Below are positions 1-10,118 of a stretch of DNA of 64,000 nucleotides, one piece after another. Within the stretch, counting starts at the first letter, position 1; each line of letters begins with the position of its first letter. The position numbers were made by a program, and so were the translations under genes. The notes below the pieces were generated by a model that saw nothing but the letters and a program-made list of their open reading frames with translations, had not been told where the DNA came from and did not search any database. The DNA comes from Verrucomicrobiia bacterium. GTDB taxonomy: Bacteria; Verrucomicrobiota; Verrucomicrobiia; Verrucomicrobiales; Akkermansiaceae. The stretch spans positions 25,826 to 89,825 of the forward strand of contig JAUIJD010000014.1 in assembly GCA_030431475.1 (NCBI GenBank), written 5' to 3'.

Positions 1-711
1 GTGGGCGAGGTTGCGGGCGGCCTTGCCGGCGATCCACTCGACGAATTCGGCGGCCTTGTTGCGCACCGACGAGTAGGTCGAGTGGGTCTGGAGCGCATTG
101 AAGTAGCGGGCGATGGCGCCGACGTTCTTGTCGATCGACCACTCGTTGTCGTTGAGGACGACGATGAACTTCTTGGTGGTCTCGGCGATGTTGTTGAGCG
201 CCTCGAGCGTGGGGCCGCAGGTGAAGGCGGCGTCGCCGGCGAGGGCGACGACATGGGAGTCCTCCTTGAGCTGGTCGCGGGCGGCGGCCATGCCGAGGGC
301 GGCGGAAAGGGCGGTGCCGGCGTGGCCGGCGCCGTAGCAATCGTGCTCGGATTCGGTCCTCAGCAGGAAGCCGTTGAGGCCCTGGTACTGGCGGATCGTG
401 TGGATTTTGTCCGCCCGGCCGGTGAGCATCTTGTGGACGTAGCCCTGGTGGGCGACGTCGAAGACGAACTTGTCGGCAGGCGTCGAGAAGATCCGGTGCA
501 TCGCGATGGTCAGCTCCACCACGCCGAGGTTGGGGCCGAGGTGGCCGCCGGTCTTCGACAGGTTGGTGATGAGCGCCTCGCGGATCTCGTCGGCGAGCTT
601 GGGCAGATCCGCCTCGTCAAGGGCCTTCACGTCCTCGGGCGAGCCGATGCCGGACAGCAGCGGGCCGAGGTTCGGGGGCTCGGGGGGGTCAGAAGAGGCG
701 GATTTCGTCAT
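1..711 (-). CDS. dxs: 1-deoxy-D-xylulose-5-phosphate synthase, N-terminal part (runs off the window)
   Basis: Dxs condenses pyruvate with glyceraldehyde 3-phosphate using thiamine diphosphate, the first step of the MEP isoprenoid pathway, in the cytoplasm. The minus strand is open from an ATG at 711 to the window edge, giving 237 residues. Visible Dxs signatures are TGGHLGPNLGVVELT, DVAHQGYVHKMLTGR, YGAGHAGTALSAALGMA and VVLNDNEWSIDKNVG. The thiamine-binding motif reads GDAAFTCG, with Ala where many homologues have Gly (GDG). The start lies 23 bases inside the end of xseB, so the two are probably translated together; the xseB-dxs neighbourhood is common in bacteria. The C-terminal two thirds, including the transketolase-like domain, is outside the window. 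Confidence 0.93.
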   Translation of the reverse strand, partial: MTKSASSDPPEPPNLGPLLSGIGSPEDVKALDEADLPKLADEIREALITNLSKTGGHLGPNLGVVELTIAMHRIFSTPADKFVFDVAHQGYVHKMLTGRADKIHTIRQYQGLNGFLLRTESEHDCYGAGHAGTALSAALGMAAARDQLKEDSHVVALAGDAAFTCGPTLEALNNIAETTKKFIVVLNDNEWSIDKNVGAIARYFNALQTHSTYSSVRNKAAEFVEWIAGKAARNLAH

Positions 712-1006
712 GTTCGTCAGACGCGTCGGTGTCGTCGGAGGCGTCCGGGGTCAAGGGCTTTCCGCCCTCGTCTCCGGACGAGGCGGCGGTGTCGCGAGCG
801 GCGATGGTCTTGAGGCGCTTGCGGGCGGAGCCGAGGACCTCCTCGCAGCGGCGGAGGAGATTCGTGCCCTGCTCGAAGCGCTCGACCATTTCCTCGAGCG
901 GGAGCGAGTCCTCCTCGAGGGCGGAGACGATCTTCTCGAGCTCGGCCACGGCTTCCTCGAAGCCGGGCTCGTCCTTGGGCGGGGTGCTGGACTTTTTCCG
1001 GGGCAT
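689..1006 (-). CDS. xseB: exodeoxyribonuclease VII small subunit
   Basis: XseB is the small subunit of exonuclease VII, which degrades single-stranded DNA; several copies bind one XseA. The 105-residue product has the family core FEEAVAELEKIVSALEEDSL followed by a helix with EMVERFEQGTNLLRRCEEVL, predicted as a coiled-coil pair. The last 30 residues are an Asp/Ser-rich tail beyond the usual length of about 80 residues. Its ATG shares one base with the stop codon of the preceding membrane glycosyltransferase gene (TGATG), and its own end overlaps dxs by 23 bases. xseA is not in the window. Confidence 0.93.
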   Translation of the reverse strand: MPRKKSSTPPKDEPGFEEAVAELEKIVSALEEDSLPLEEMVERFEQGTNLLRRCEEVLGSARKRLKTIAARDTAASSGDEGGKPLTPDASDDTDASDEHDEIRLF

Positions 1007-2847
1007 CAGTCGCGGCTGGGGTCGCGCAGTTGTCCTTCGCTGTAGTAGATCATCTCCTGATTGAGGATCGGGTAGCGATTGGGGAAGCGGCGGTAGATCT
1101 CGGAGATGCTTCCCGCCTTGTCGTAGATGGAGAAGCCGGGGCTCGAGGGGGTGGGGCCGCTGATCGAGGCGACGCGGCCGTCGAGGACCAGGGCGGCGAA
1201 ATCGCCGTACTCGGCCTTCACGTCGCTACTGGGCCCCGAGTCCCGCGAGGCGGGGGTGATCAGGATCCCCGAAAAGCGGGTGCCGAGCTCGGTCGCCTTG
1301 CCGTCGAGCGTGAGGAAGTCGTCCTTGGATTTCGGCAACCACAGGCTGTAGGCGTCGGCATACCAGGCGACGGCCCACGGCTGGTCGGAAACGACGATCT
1401 CGGGCTGGCCGGGATCCTTGCTGACCCAGTCGGCCAGTCCCTTTTCCGAGTTGAGGATGAGCGGGTAGTAGGGTGGCCACTGCGGCCAGCCTCCCTTGTC
1501 GGCGGCGAAGTTCAGGTACATCTTCACATCCTTCGGCAGGGTCAGCAGGATCGGAGCGGCTGAGAAGGCGACGATGGCGATGTAGTGGGCATTTCGCAGG
1601 AAGGGGGCCGAGGAGACGAAGTCGAGCCGGCTCCAGAGGATGGAGAGGAAGGCCAGTCCGTAGGCCGCCATGATGGGGGCGAAGAGCAGGTGAATCTGGT
1701 TGGGGTGGAGCTGGTTGTCGGCCCGGATGCCGAAGATGGCCATGCCGAGCGCGGCGAACAGCCACATCAGCGCGATCATCCAGCGGAAGCGGGCGATGGA
1801 GGCGCGCTTGAAGGGGTGGAGGAGGGCGACGAAGAACACCGGGGCGGCGAGGATGCCGCCGAGGAAGGGGATGAGGTCGGTGGCCTGGACCAGGGTGGTG
1901 CCGAGGATTTTCAGCAGCAGGCCGTCGATGAGGAGCGGCGTGGAGCTGAGGTCCAGGGTCCGCATGATCGCCGACTCCGAGCCGTTGGCGAGGCCGTTGT
2001 AGAAGACAAAACGGGCGACGCCGAAGGGCTGGCCCGTGACGTCCGCCATGCGGATCAGCGGGTAGAGCACCGCCAGGAAGAGGATGGCCAGCGAGGAAAG
2101 GGCGACGATGCCCCGGGGGCGGAAGGCGATCGCGGCGTAGATGAGGTAGCCGAAGAAGATCCACGCGGTGATCCAGTGGGTGAGCACCATCAGCGCGAAG
2201 AAGGCGGCGGCGATCAGCGGCGGGACGATGGAGTGGTTGCCCTCCTCCTGGTTCTCGACGGCCCGGTAGGCGAAATAGAGGCCGCAGCTGAAGAGGAGCA
2301 GCAGCAGCATCTGCGGCAGGCCGCTTTGGGAATACTTCCAGAACAGGTCGCATAGGACCATCAGCAGCGCCGTGACGCCGGCGATCTTGGCATCGAAGAC
2401 GCGGCTGACGAGCAGGTAGCTGACCCCGATCGCCATCAGGAAGAACAGGGTGGAGACGAGGGCGACGACCCGGTCGAGCGGGTAGATCAGCTCGGTGCTT
2501 CCCATGCGCCAGTTGTCGAAGTCGTCGGCGCCCACCAGCTTGAACACGGCCCCGAGGACCAGGGGATTGAGCGGCGCGTGGTAGGTGTCGCGGAGCCCGA
2601 CCAGCGGGACGGTGCCCTCGGCCTCGGTCTCCGCCAGGTGGTGCTCGAGCGGGCGGACGAACTTGGTGGTCAGGCCCTCTCCCCGCGAGACCTGGCGGGC
2701 GATCTGCGCCTGATCCATGGCCTGCTCGGTGCCGAGGCCCCGGAAAAGGATGAACAGGTGGACCAGCGCGAGGGCGAAGAGGATGACGAAGAACAGGATG
2801 CGGCGGGTAATGACCGCTCCGTCAAACGAGGCAGAAGGTGGTTTCAT
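1006..2847 (-). CDS. GT-C fold membrane glycosyltransferase (ArnT/PMT-like)
   Basis: A 613-residue polytopic membrane protein. After a first membrane segment (about residues 15-35) it has an acidic motif in the first outer loop, EQAMDQAQIARQVSRGEG, followed by DTYHAPLNPLVLG. This layout is typical of GT-C glycosyltransferases that use polyprenyl-phosphate sugars (the PMT_2/GT39/ArnT group). About ten further hydrophobic segments reach to roughly residue 430, then a soluble domain of about 180 residues that contains an acceptor-like YPLILNSEKGLADWV stretch. The sugar and acceptor cannot be told. It lies 15 bp after the NtrC-type regulator and overlaps xseB by one base, so it is probably co-transcribed with both. 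Family level is fairly sure; the specific reaction is unknown. Confidence 0.7.
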   Translation of the reverse strand: MKPPSASFDGAVITRRILFFVILFALALVHLFILFRGLGTEQAMDQAQIARQVSRGEGLTTKFVRPLEHHLAETEAEGTVPLVGLRDTYHAPLNPLVLGAVFKLVGADDFDNWRMGSTELIYPLDRVVALVSTLFFLMAIGVSYLLVSRVFDAKIAGVTALLMVLCDLFWKYSQSGLPQMLLLLLFSCGLYFAYRAVENQEEGNHSIVPPLIAAAFFALMVLTHWITAWIFFGYLIYAAIAFRPRGIVALSSLAILFLAVLYPLIRMADVTGQPFGVARFVFYNGLANGSESAIMRTLDLSSTPLLIDGLLLKILGTTLVQATDLIPFLGGILAAPVFFVALLHPFKRASIARFRWMIALMWLFAALGMAIFGIRADNQLHPNQIHLLFAPIMAAYGLAFLSILWSRLDFVSSAPFLRNAHYIAIVAFSAAPILLTLPKDVKMYLNFAADKGGWPQWPPYYPLILNSEKGLADWVSKDPGQPEIVVSDQPWAVAWYADAYSLWLPKSKDDFLTLDGKATELGTRFSGILITPASRDSGPSSDVKAEYGDFAALVLDGRVASISGPTPSSPGFSIYDKAGSISEIYRRFPNRYPILNQEMIYYSEGQLRDPSRD

Positions 2848-2862
2848 GAATGGGGAGAGGGG

Positions 2863-4227
<1,365 letters not shown>

Positions 4228-4248
4228 GGGCGGGCGGAGGTTCGGGAA

Positions 4249-4277
4249 ATAGGTCCCATGGGTCTTATAGGACCTAT
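4249..4277. repeat. imperfect palindromic spacer element between kinase and regulator genes
   Basis: The short gap between the two-component genes holds ATAGGTCC (4249-4256) and its complement GGACCTAT (4270-4277), 13 bases apart, with a second palindrome CCCATGGG (4256-4263) nested inside. It could be a dispersed repeat or a weak attenuating hairpin. Only one copy is in the window. Confidence 0.45.
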
Positions 4278-4305
4278 GGGGAAGGATCCGGAGGCATCTG
4301 GCGGT

Positions 4306-5469
4306 TCAATCAATATCAATGACGCTGCTCTCCAGGAGGCGGACGGGTTTCGGGCCGCGGGGGAGGTGGATGTGGATGGAGGTGCCGACGTCGGGTTCGG
4401 ATTCGATCTCGATCTCGCCGCCGTGTTCGCGGACGACGCGGCGGACGATGAGCAGGCCGAGGCCGGTGCCGGCCTGCTTGGTGGTGCGGTAGGGCTCGAA
4501 GAGCGAGCCCATCTGCTCGGGAGGAATGCCGGTGCCGTTGTCCTGGATGGAAATACGGCACTCGTAGTCGTTGTGCCCGGTCGTGATGCGGATCAGTCCC
4601 TCCGAGCCGCGGATGGCCTGGTAGGCGTTGCGGATGAGGTTGTAGAAGACCTGCTGGAACTGGGTCGCGTCGAGCTCGAGCTCGGGGAAGCCGGGTTCGA
4701 GGTCGAGTTCGACCTTGATGTCGCGGCTGGAGAGCTCGGGCTCGAGGAGCTTGAGGGTGTCGTGGAGGATCTGGTGAAGGTCGCAGGCCTCGCGGTCGGG
4801 CGTGGTCGGGCGGATCGCCTCGAGAAACTGGCGGAGGATGGTGTCGAGGCGCTGGATTTCGCGGCGGGCGGTGTCGACGTGCTCCTCGAGCGGTCCGCGG
4901 TCGCCGGGCGGGAGCTTGCGCAGCTTTCGCTCGATGAGCTGGAGATGGATGTCGAGCGAGTTGAGCGGGTTGCCGATCTCGTGGGCGACGCCGGCGGCCA
5001 GCAGGGTAAGCGCGTTGAGGCGTTCGCTCTCAAGGTGGTCCTCGGCCTCACGGCGGGAGGCGGTCTGGTCGCGGACCAGCATGACCCAGCCGAAGTTCCC
5101 GCCGCTCATGGGCGAGTCGATTGGGGAGAGGTAGAAATTGAGGTAGCGGTTCTCGGGGTAGAACACCTCGAGGTCGCGCGAGACGGTTTTGCCGGGTTTG
5201 GCGAGCGTGTCCCATTCGAGGCCGGGGACGCGTTGCTTGAGCGGCTGGCCGATGATCGCGTCGTCGAGGCCGAAGAAGCGCTGGGCCGCGCCGTTGATGA
5301 AGGTGACGAGGCCGTCCTCGTCCATCACGATGACGCCTTCGTGGAGCGCCTCGAAGACCTGCTCGAGGAAGCCCTTCTCCCGGATCAGGCGGGAAAGGAG
5401 CTGCTGGGCCTCGGCCGGGTCGATGCGGTCGAGGCGGGCGAGGAGCTTTTCGAGGAAGCCGGACTTCAT
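4306..5469 (-). CDS. PAS-domain sensor histidine kinase, NtrB-like
   Basis: A 387-residue soluble kinase without membrane segments. A PAS domain covers about residues 35-140 (EGVIVMDEDGLVTFINGAA). The HisKA domain has the phospho-acceptor His163 in AAGVAHEIGNPLNSL. The ATPase domain has an N box (YNLIRNAYQAI), a G1 box (DNGTGIPPEQMG) and a G2 box (GTGLGLLIVRRVV). An open frame continues upstream, but that extension crosses the divergent cutA gene and is low-complexity, so I place the start at the ATG at 5469. With the downstream sigma-54 regulator it forms an NtrBC-type pair sensing an intracellular signal. The signal is unknown. Confidence 0.92.
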   Translation of the reverse strand: MKSGFLEKLLARLDRIDPAEAQQLLSRLIREKGFLEQVFEALHEGVIVMDEDGLVTFINGAAQRFFGLDDAIIGQPLKQRVPGLEWDTLAKPGKTVSRDLEVFYPENRYLNFYLSPIDSPMSGGNFGWVMLVRDQTASRREAEDHLESERLNALTLLAAGVAHEIGNPLNSLDIHLQLIERKLRKLPPGDRGPLEEHVDTARREIQRLDTILRQFLEAIRPTTPDREACDLHQILHDTLKLLEPELSSRDIKVELDLEPGFPELELDATQFQQVFYNLIRNAYQAIRGSEGLIRITTGHNDYECRISIQDNGTGIPPEQMGSLFEPYRTTKQAGTGLGLLIVRRVVREHGGEIEIESEPDVGTSIHIHLPRGPKPVRLLESSVIDID

Positions 5470-5550
5470 GGGGAGACGGAAGACTTCGAGACGGAAGACG
5501 GGTTCCGTTTCGAAGGTTGAGGGCGGAGCGAGAGTGGCTAGGAAGGGGGG

Positions 5551-5877
5551 ATGAAAGATGAAGTTTTCGTGGTTTTGTGCACCTTTCCGGATGAGGTGAA
5601 GGCGCGACAGATTGGCGCGCTGCTGGTGGAAAGGCAAGTGGCGGCCTGCGTGAACGTGGTGCCGGGGCTGCGTTCGATCTATCGCTGGCAGGGCACGGTG
5701 CACGACGACCCCGAGGTGCTGGCGGTGATCAAGACCACCCGGGCCGGCTATCCCAGACTGGAGAAGCTGCTTCTGGAAGCCCATCCCTACGACACGCCGG
5801 AGGTGCTGGCGCTATCTGTCGAGGCGGGATCGGAGAGCTATTTGAAGTGGGTCGCCGAGCAGTGCGGCTCGGCGTAG
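5551..5877 (+). CDS. cutA: divalent-cation tolerance protein CutA
   Basis: The 108-residue product matches CutA along its whole length: VVLCTFPDEVKARQIGALLV, ERQVAACVNVVPG, the RSIYRWQG strand and the HPYDTPEVLAL motif before the final helix. CutA forms a very stable trimer with a ferredoxin-like fold; its link to copper tolerance is old and its physiological role remains unsettled. The start is well supported by a strong AGGAAGGGGGG purine tract directly before the ATG, one of the better ribosome sites in this window. It is divergent from the histidine kinase gene and has 81 bases between the two start codons. Confidence 0.95.
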   Translation: MKDEVFVVLCTFPDEVKARQIGALLVERQVAACVNVVPGLRSIYRWQGTVHDDPEVLAVIKTTRAGYPRLEKLLLEAHPYDTPEVLALSVEAGSESYLKWVAEQCGSA

Positions 5878-6158
5878 CCGGCACGTGGATTCGTGTTGAT
5901 GGCATTTTCAGACGGTGACCCGCCCGGCGCGGCCGGTGGACCTCGATACGCCGGGCGATGGCTTCGGGCTGCAGGTTCTCCGAAGGGCTGCCTGTACAAT
6001 CAAGTTTTGCAGGCGGGTGCGCCGAAAGCCTCTTTTCATGGGGAAAACGAGGGGTGATGCTTTCCGAGCATCGAACGGGAGGTGGCACGTGGACCGGGAG
6101 AGTCCGTCGGGTGCCGGCGGCCCGGTGACCTGCGATCCGCCGACCCCAACTTGCTGTG

Positions 6159-9100
6159 ATGAACGACCTGCTCCGATGGACCTTGATTCCGTTCGCCCTG
6201 ATCGGCGGAATGTTCTCCTGCCCGGGCGTCGAGTCATTGGCGCCGCTGAAGCCGGAGTCGGTTGCCGATGCGGCGGGAAAGTCGGGAGGTCCGTGGTCGG
6301 GTGAAGGAATCGAGGCGGTGCCAGGGCCGGTCGGACGGAGCCTGCGTGTGGATCCCGCGGGACGTCTCCGGAGAAAGCTGGCGCTGTCGTCGGTGGAGTC
6401 CCTCGATGGAGAGACGTGGTTGTGGGGCTCCGTCGGGATCTGGGGAACGGCCGCGGGGGATGAGGACTCCGGGGAGATCTCGCTGCGATGGCTCGATGGA
6501 TCCGGACGCGTGCTGGGGGAGGGGGCCTCCGGGGTGGAGGCGGGGGCTCCGGTCATGAGCTGGAGCCGGTATTCGGGCGAGGCACCGGCACCAAACTACG
6601 GCCGGGTCGCCACGCGGGCGACGGACGGCCACCTTTCCAACGAATGGGTATCGACGCCGCGAGATGCCGAGGGGCTGTATTTCGACCTCGTCCTCTCCAA
6701 CAAGGAGAAGGTGAAGGGGCTGCGCTATCTGCCGCGGACCGGCCGGCTCGATGCGGGGCAGGTGCTTCGCTACGAGGTTCTGGTGCCCGACGGCGAAGCA
6801 GGGTGGCGTCGTGCCGCGGGCGGGAGCTGGCCCCGGGAAAGGGGCTGGAAGCGGGTGGATTTCCCGGAGCCGTTGGTGGTCGACCGACTTCGCCTGCGGG
6901 CTCTCGAGACCGCCGACCTTCCGGAGAAGCCGGATCAGTTCGCGATGTCCGCGGCAGAGATCGAGCCGGTGTTCGATCCGGAGAACTCCACGATCGGGGT
7001 CGATTTCGGCTCGGCACCCGCAGAGGTGGTGGTTCCGGTTCCGGCGGCCGAGCTGGCCGCTCTCCGGGGAAAGGAGATCACCTGCGAGATCGTCAATACC
7101 GGGAGGTCGCCCGTCGTCCTCGGCGACGTGATGCTGGGGGAACGCGGGGTGGCGACGCCGGCGCGGGATTTCAAGGTTCGAAGGAGCCAGTACATCGACC
7201 TCAATGCGCTCGGGTTGGTCGGGTTTTCGCAGCCGCACTGGTCGGCGATGCAGGTGCACGAGGTGAGGCCGGACTCTCCCGCCGCCGGGCTGGTGCCCGG
7301 CGAGGTGGTGCTCCGGGTTGATGGCGAGCGGTTCGGGCCGCCGGTATTGAACGCGACCCGCTATCCGCTCGACCGGGAATGGCTGGAGCGGCATCACGAG
7401 CCTTTCGTGGCTCGCCTCTACGCCCGTGCTCTGGCGGAGGGACGGGACCACATGGAGTTCGAGACGTGGGATCCCCGAACCGGACGGACGGCGAAGCGGG
7501 TGGTGCGTCTTCCTCGAACCGAGCCGGGCGACTGGGAGGGGTTTCCGCTGCGGGGAAAGATGGCCGACGAGCTCTACGCGGAGTTGATCGACCTGATTGT
7601 TCGCGAGCAGCGGGACAATGGAACCTGGGGCAACATGCCGGCGAGCATGGGTGAGGCCTTCGGCATGATGGCGCTGCTCGGCACCCGGGACCCAAGGCAT
7701 GCCGAGGTGATCCACCGCACGGCGGGGCACCTTCTCAGCACGCCGCCCAGTGGCGGGTCGAGCCGCTACCTCGGCTTGTGGGAGATCGCCTTCCGGACGA
7801 TCGCGCTCGGCGAGTACGCGCTGGCGACCGGTGATCCGCGGGCGATCGCCTGGCTCGACACGACTTGCAACGCGATGGTTCAGGGCGCGCACGTGAACCG
7901 CTCGAACTACCTGGCCTTCGGCCATGATCGCCGCGTGCTGCCGTATGGAACATCGGGGCTGATCGCTCCGCTTTCCCACCTGGTGATCGGCGATTCGCTG
8001 GCCCGTCGGGCCGGGGTCGATAGCGGGATGGCGCGGGTCTTCGATCCCTACATCCGCGGCGGCTGGGCGTCGAACCAACCGGTCGGGAAGCAGTCGCAGG
8101 GCTACGGCTCTCCTTCGGGTGGGGGAGGCTCGGATCAAGCGTGGTGCCGCTCGGGGCTGATCGCGCTCAACTGCCATCTCCGGGGTGAGAACGACGACAT
8201 CCGCCGGGGCTTGGTGGCCTTCATGGCCGAACACCATGGATTCATGCGGCGCAGCCACGGCTATGGAAATCCGGGCGGACACCTCGGGCTGATGGCGCTG
8301 GCCGGTGCGGCGCCGGAGCCGTTCGAGGCGGTGATGGATGCGTGGGCGCCGGTGTTTGCCATGCAGTGGATGCGTGGCGGGGGACTCGGCCACGTCGAGA
8401 GCCAGATCACGAACACCTTCGCCAAGAACCCCGCGGCGAGTGCCAAGGTCTTCAACTACTCCTTGGCCGTGGTGCTGAGCGCGCGCCGGCAGGGGTTGCA
8501 CGTGACCGGTGCGGACGACCGCAGCTGGCTGCCACTGGCGGAGGACGCGATCCCGCCCGCGCCGATCCTGTATCGTGACCTCGACGGGATCCGTGAGTTG
8601 CGGCGCGCCCTGCTCGACTACGTGACCGCCCGCTACACGACCGACGGCTCCGAACCGACCGCCGGCAGTCCGGTGTGGTCGCCCGGGACGGAGACCGGCG
8701 GCGAGTTTCTGAAGGTCGCCTATGAGGCGGCCAACGGACGCATGGGGCCGTCGGACGGGATCACCACCGATGGCGAACTCTCGGAGGCCTGGCAGGTGAT
8801 CGAGGCGGACTGTGGGTTCCCGGATCTGATCCACGGCATCGACGACGTCGGGAAGCTGGCCGTCGAACGAGCCCAGTATGCTTTCGATGGTGATCCCTCG
8901 ACCTGGCTGAGGTCCAACGGAGGAATCCGGCCCGAGACCGCCGGCAGCGAAAGTGGCTGGAGCGTGACGCTGAAGTGGCGTGGGGATGCCACTCCGGCAG
9001 CGGTCGCCGGATGGGTTTTTCCGACCGCGCCTTCTGAAAGAAAGGGAGTCGATGACTCGGCGAAGACGGTGCGTGTCGAGGCGAGCGACGACGGGGTTTC

Positions 9101-9260
9101 CTGGAAGGAGGTCATCGAGACCGAGATTCCCACGGACCGTCGCGTTCGGGTCCGAGAGCCGCTCGCGAGCCGGTTTCTTAGGTTCACCCTGACCTCGCGC
9201 TCGGGTGGACTGCTGATCCTGCCCGACGTCGAGTTCATCCCCGACGCGGCTAACCCGTGA
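6159..9260 (+). CDS. large exported DUF6288-like protein with PDZ, alpha/alpha-toroid and discoidin-like parts
   Basis: A 1033-residue exported protein starting MNDLLRWTLIPFALIGG. Residues 30-260 are beta-rich and resemble carbohydrate-binding or discoidin-type modules. A PDZ-like segment follows at about residues 358-392 (VHEVRPDSPAAGL, GEVVLRVDGERFG). Residues 440-780 look like a helical toroid of the terpene-cyclase/DUF6288 kind, with repeated LGLWEIAFRTIALGEYALATG-type helices and a Gly-rich HGFMRRSHGYGNPGGHLGLM. Near residue 820 there is a chitobiase-like turn, TTDGSEPTAGS, and the last 150 residues again look discoidin-like. A GTG lies one codon before the ATG. The gene overlaps the convergent acylphosphatase gene by 11 bases. 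DUF6288 assignment is from memory; enzymatic activity is unknown. Confidence 0.6.
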   Translation: MNDLLRWTLIPFALIGGMFSCPGVESLAPLKPESVADAAGKSGGPWSGEGIEAVPGPVGRSLRVDPAGRLRRKLALSSVESLDGETWLWGSVGIWGTAAGDEDSGEISLRWLDGSGRVLGEGASGVEAGAPVMSWSRYSGEAPAPNYGRVATRATDGHLSNEWVSTPRDAEGLYFDLVLSNKEKVKGLRYLPRTGRLDAGQVLRYEVLVPDGEAGWRRAAGGSWPRERGWKRVDFPEPLVVDRLRLRALETADLPEKPDQFAMSAAEIEPVFDPENSTIGVDFGSAPAEVVVPVPAAELAALRGKEITCEIVNTGRSPVVLGDVMLGERGVATPARDFKVRRSQYIDLNALGLVGFSQPHWSAMQVHEVRPDSPAAGLVPGEVVLRVDGERFGPPVLNATRYPLDREWLERHHEPFVARLYARALAEGRDHMEFETWDPRTGRTAKRVVRLPRTEPGDWEGFPLRGKMADELYAELIDLIVREQRDNGTWGNMPASMGEAFGMMALLGTRDPRHAEVIHRTAGHLLSTPPSGGSSRYLGLWEIAFRTIALGEYALATGDPRAIAWLDTTCNAMVQGAHVNRSNYLAFGHDRRVLPYGTSGLIAPLSHLVIGDSLARRAGVDSGMARVFDPYIRGGWASNQPVGKQSQGYGSPSGGGGSDQAWCRSGLIALNCHLRGENDDIRRGLVAFMAEHHGFMRRSHGYGNPGGHLGLMALAGAAPEPFEAVMDAWAPVFAMQWMRGGGLGHVESQITNTFAKNPAASAKVFNYSLAVVLSARRQGLHVTGADDRSWLPLAEDAIPPAPILYRDLDGIRELRRALLDYVTARYTTDGSEPTAGSPVWSPGTETGGEFLKVAYEAANGRMGPSDGITTDGELSEAWQVIEADCGFPDLIHGIDDVGKLAVERAQYAFDGDPSTWLRSNGGIRPETAGSESGWSVTLKWRGDATPAAVAGWVFPTAPSERKGVDDSAKTVRVEASDDGVSWKEVIETEIPTDRRVRVREPLASRFLRFTLTSRSGGLLILPDVEFIPDAANP

Positions 9261-9525
9261 TGGTGAAGCCCTTCACCCCCTCGAGGGGCTGGACGTTCTT
9301 CACATGCATGCCCCGGATGTTGTGGGCCATGGGGCTTTCCTCGGCGATTTCCTTGATGAAGTCCTCGACCTCGTCGGCTTCGCCCATGACCTCGAGCTCG
9401 ACGGTGCCGTCGACAAGGTTCTTCACCGTGCCGATGACCTCGAAGCCCTTGGCGATGTCCTTGCAGGTGTAGCGGAAGCCGACTCCCTGGACCCGGCCGT
9501 CGAAGATGACGCGTCGTGCGATCAC
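9250..9525 (-). CDS. acyP: acylphosphatase
   Basis: Acylphosphatase hydrolyses carboxyl-phosphate bonds in small acyl phosphates. The 91-residue product has the phosphate loop GRVQGVGFRY with catalytic Arg18 and the GTVKNLVDGTVELEVMG strand with catalytic Asn36, matching the normal family length of about 90 residues. A longer open frame exists upstream but only by reading through marC out of frame; the true start is the GTG at 9525, whose GTGA overlaps the marC stop by four bases. It is the last gene of a four-gene minus-strand unit and overlaps the convergent DUF6288-like gene by 11 bases. Confidence 0.93.
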   Translation of the reverse strand: MIARRVIFDGRVQGVGFRYTCKDIAKGFEVIGTVKNLVDGTVELEVMGEADEVEDFIKEIAEESPMAHNIRGMHVKNVQPLEGVKGFTITG

Positions 9526-10118
9526 GGGGCCAAGGTTGATTGGTAATCGGCCAGTCCGTCGAGGAACATCTGAACGGAGACCAGAATCAGCAGGAGGCCC
9601 ATCAGGCGCTCCAGCGCACGGGTACCCCTGCGGCCGAGGAACCGCATCAGCAGCGGGGAAAGCAGCAGGATCACCGCCGAGGCGGTCCAGGCGAGGCCGA
9701 GCGCGGCGCCGATCTGCAGCGTCTGCCCGGGAAACTTGGTGGTGGTGAGCAGCAGCAGGGCGATGGCGGACGGTCCGGCGAACATCGGCACGGCCATGGG
9801 AACGATGAAGGGCTCGTCGTCGCCATTCTCGTCGCCGAGCACCGAGCGGGCGGGGAACAGCATGCCGAGGGCGATGAGGAAGAGGATGATGCCGCCGGAA
9901 ATGCTCAGGGCCGGCGGCTCGAGGCCGAGGAAGCCGAGGAAGCGGTCGCCGAGCAGGAGGAAGACGACCATCACCCCCAGCGCGATCAGCATTTCCCGGA
10001 TCAGCACCACCCGCCGCCGGTGCTCGGGCAGCTTCGAAAGCAGGGTGTGGAAGACCGCGACGTTGCCGAAGGGGTCGAAGACGAGGAAGAAGGTGGTGGC
10101 CAGCGCGAGCAGGTTCAT
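9522..10118 (-). CDS. marC: MarC family integral membrane protein
   Basis: A 198-residue protein of six hydrophobic segments that matches the MarC/YhgN family: FFLVFDPFGNVAVFHTLLS near the start, ALSISGGIILFLIALGM in the middle and VPMAVPMFAGPSAIALLLL in the second half. Family members were once linked to multiple antibiotic resistance, but that link has been withdrawn and the transported substrate is unknown. Both ends overlap neighbours by four bases (ATGA with the upstream gene, GTGA with acyP), which indicates translational coupling. Confidence 0.88.
   Translation of the reverse strand: MNLLALATTFFLVFDPFGNVAVFHTLLSKLPEHRRRVVLIREMLIALGVMVVFLLLGDRFLGFLGLEPPALSISGGIILFLIALGMLFPARSVLGDENGDDEPFIVPMAVPMFAGPSAIALLLLTTTKFPGQTLQIGAALGLAWTASAVILLLSPLLMRFLGRRGTRALERLMGLLLILVSVQMFLDGLADYQSTLAP

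Noticed and set aside
5470..5784. Upstream extension of the histidine kinase frame
   Set aside because: It crosses the divergent cutA gene, which has a strong ribosome site and full-length match.
6234..8834. 866-codon minus-strand open frame opposite the DUF6288-like gene
   Set aside because: Arg/His/Pro-rich shadow translation without domains; the plus-strand gene has signal-like start, PDZ and toroid patterns.
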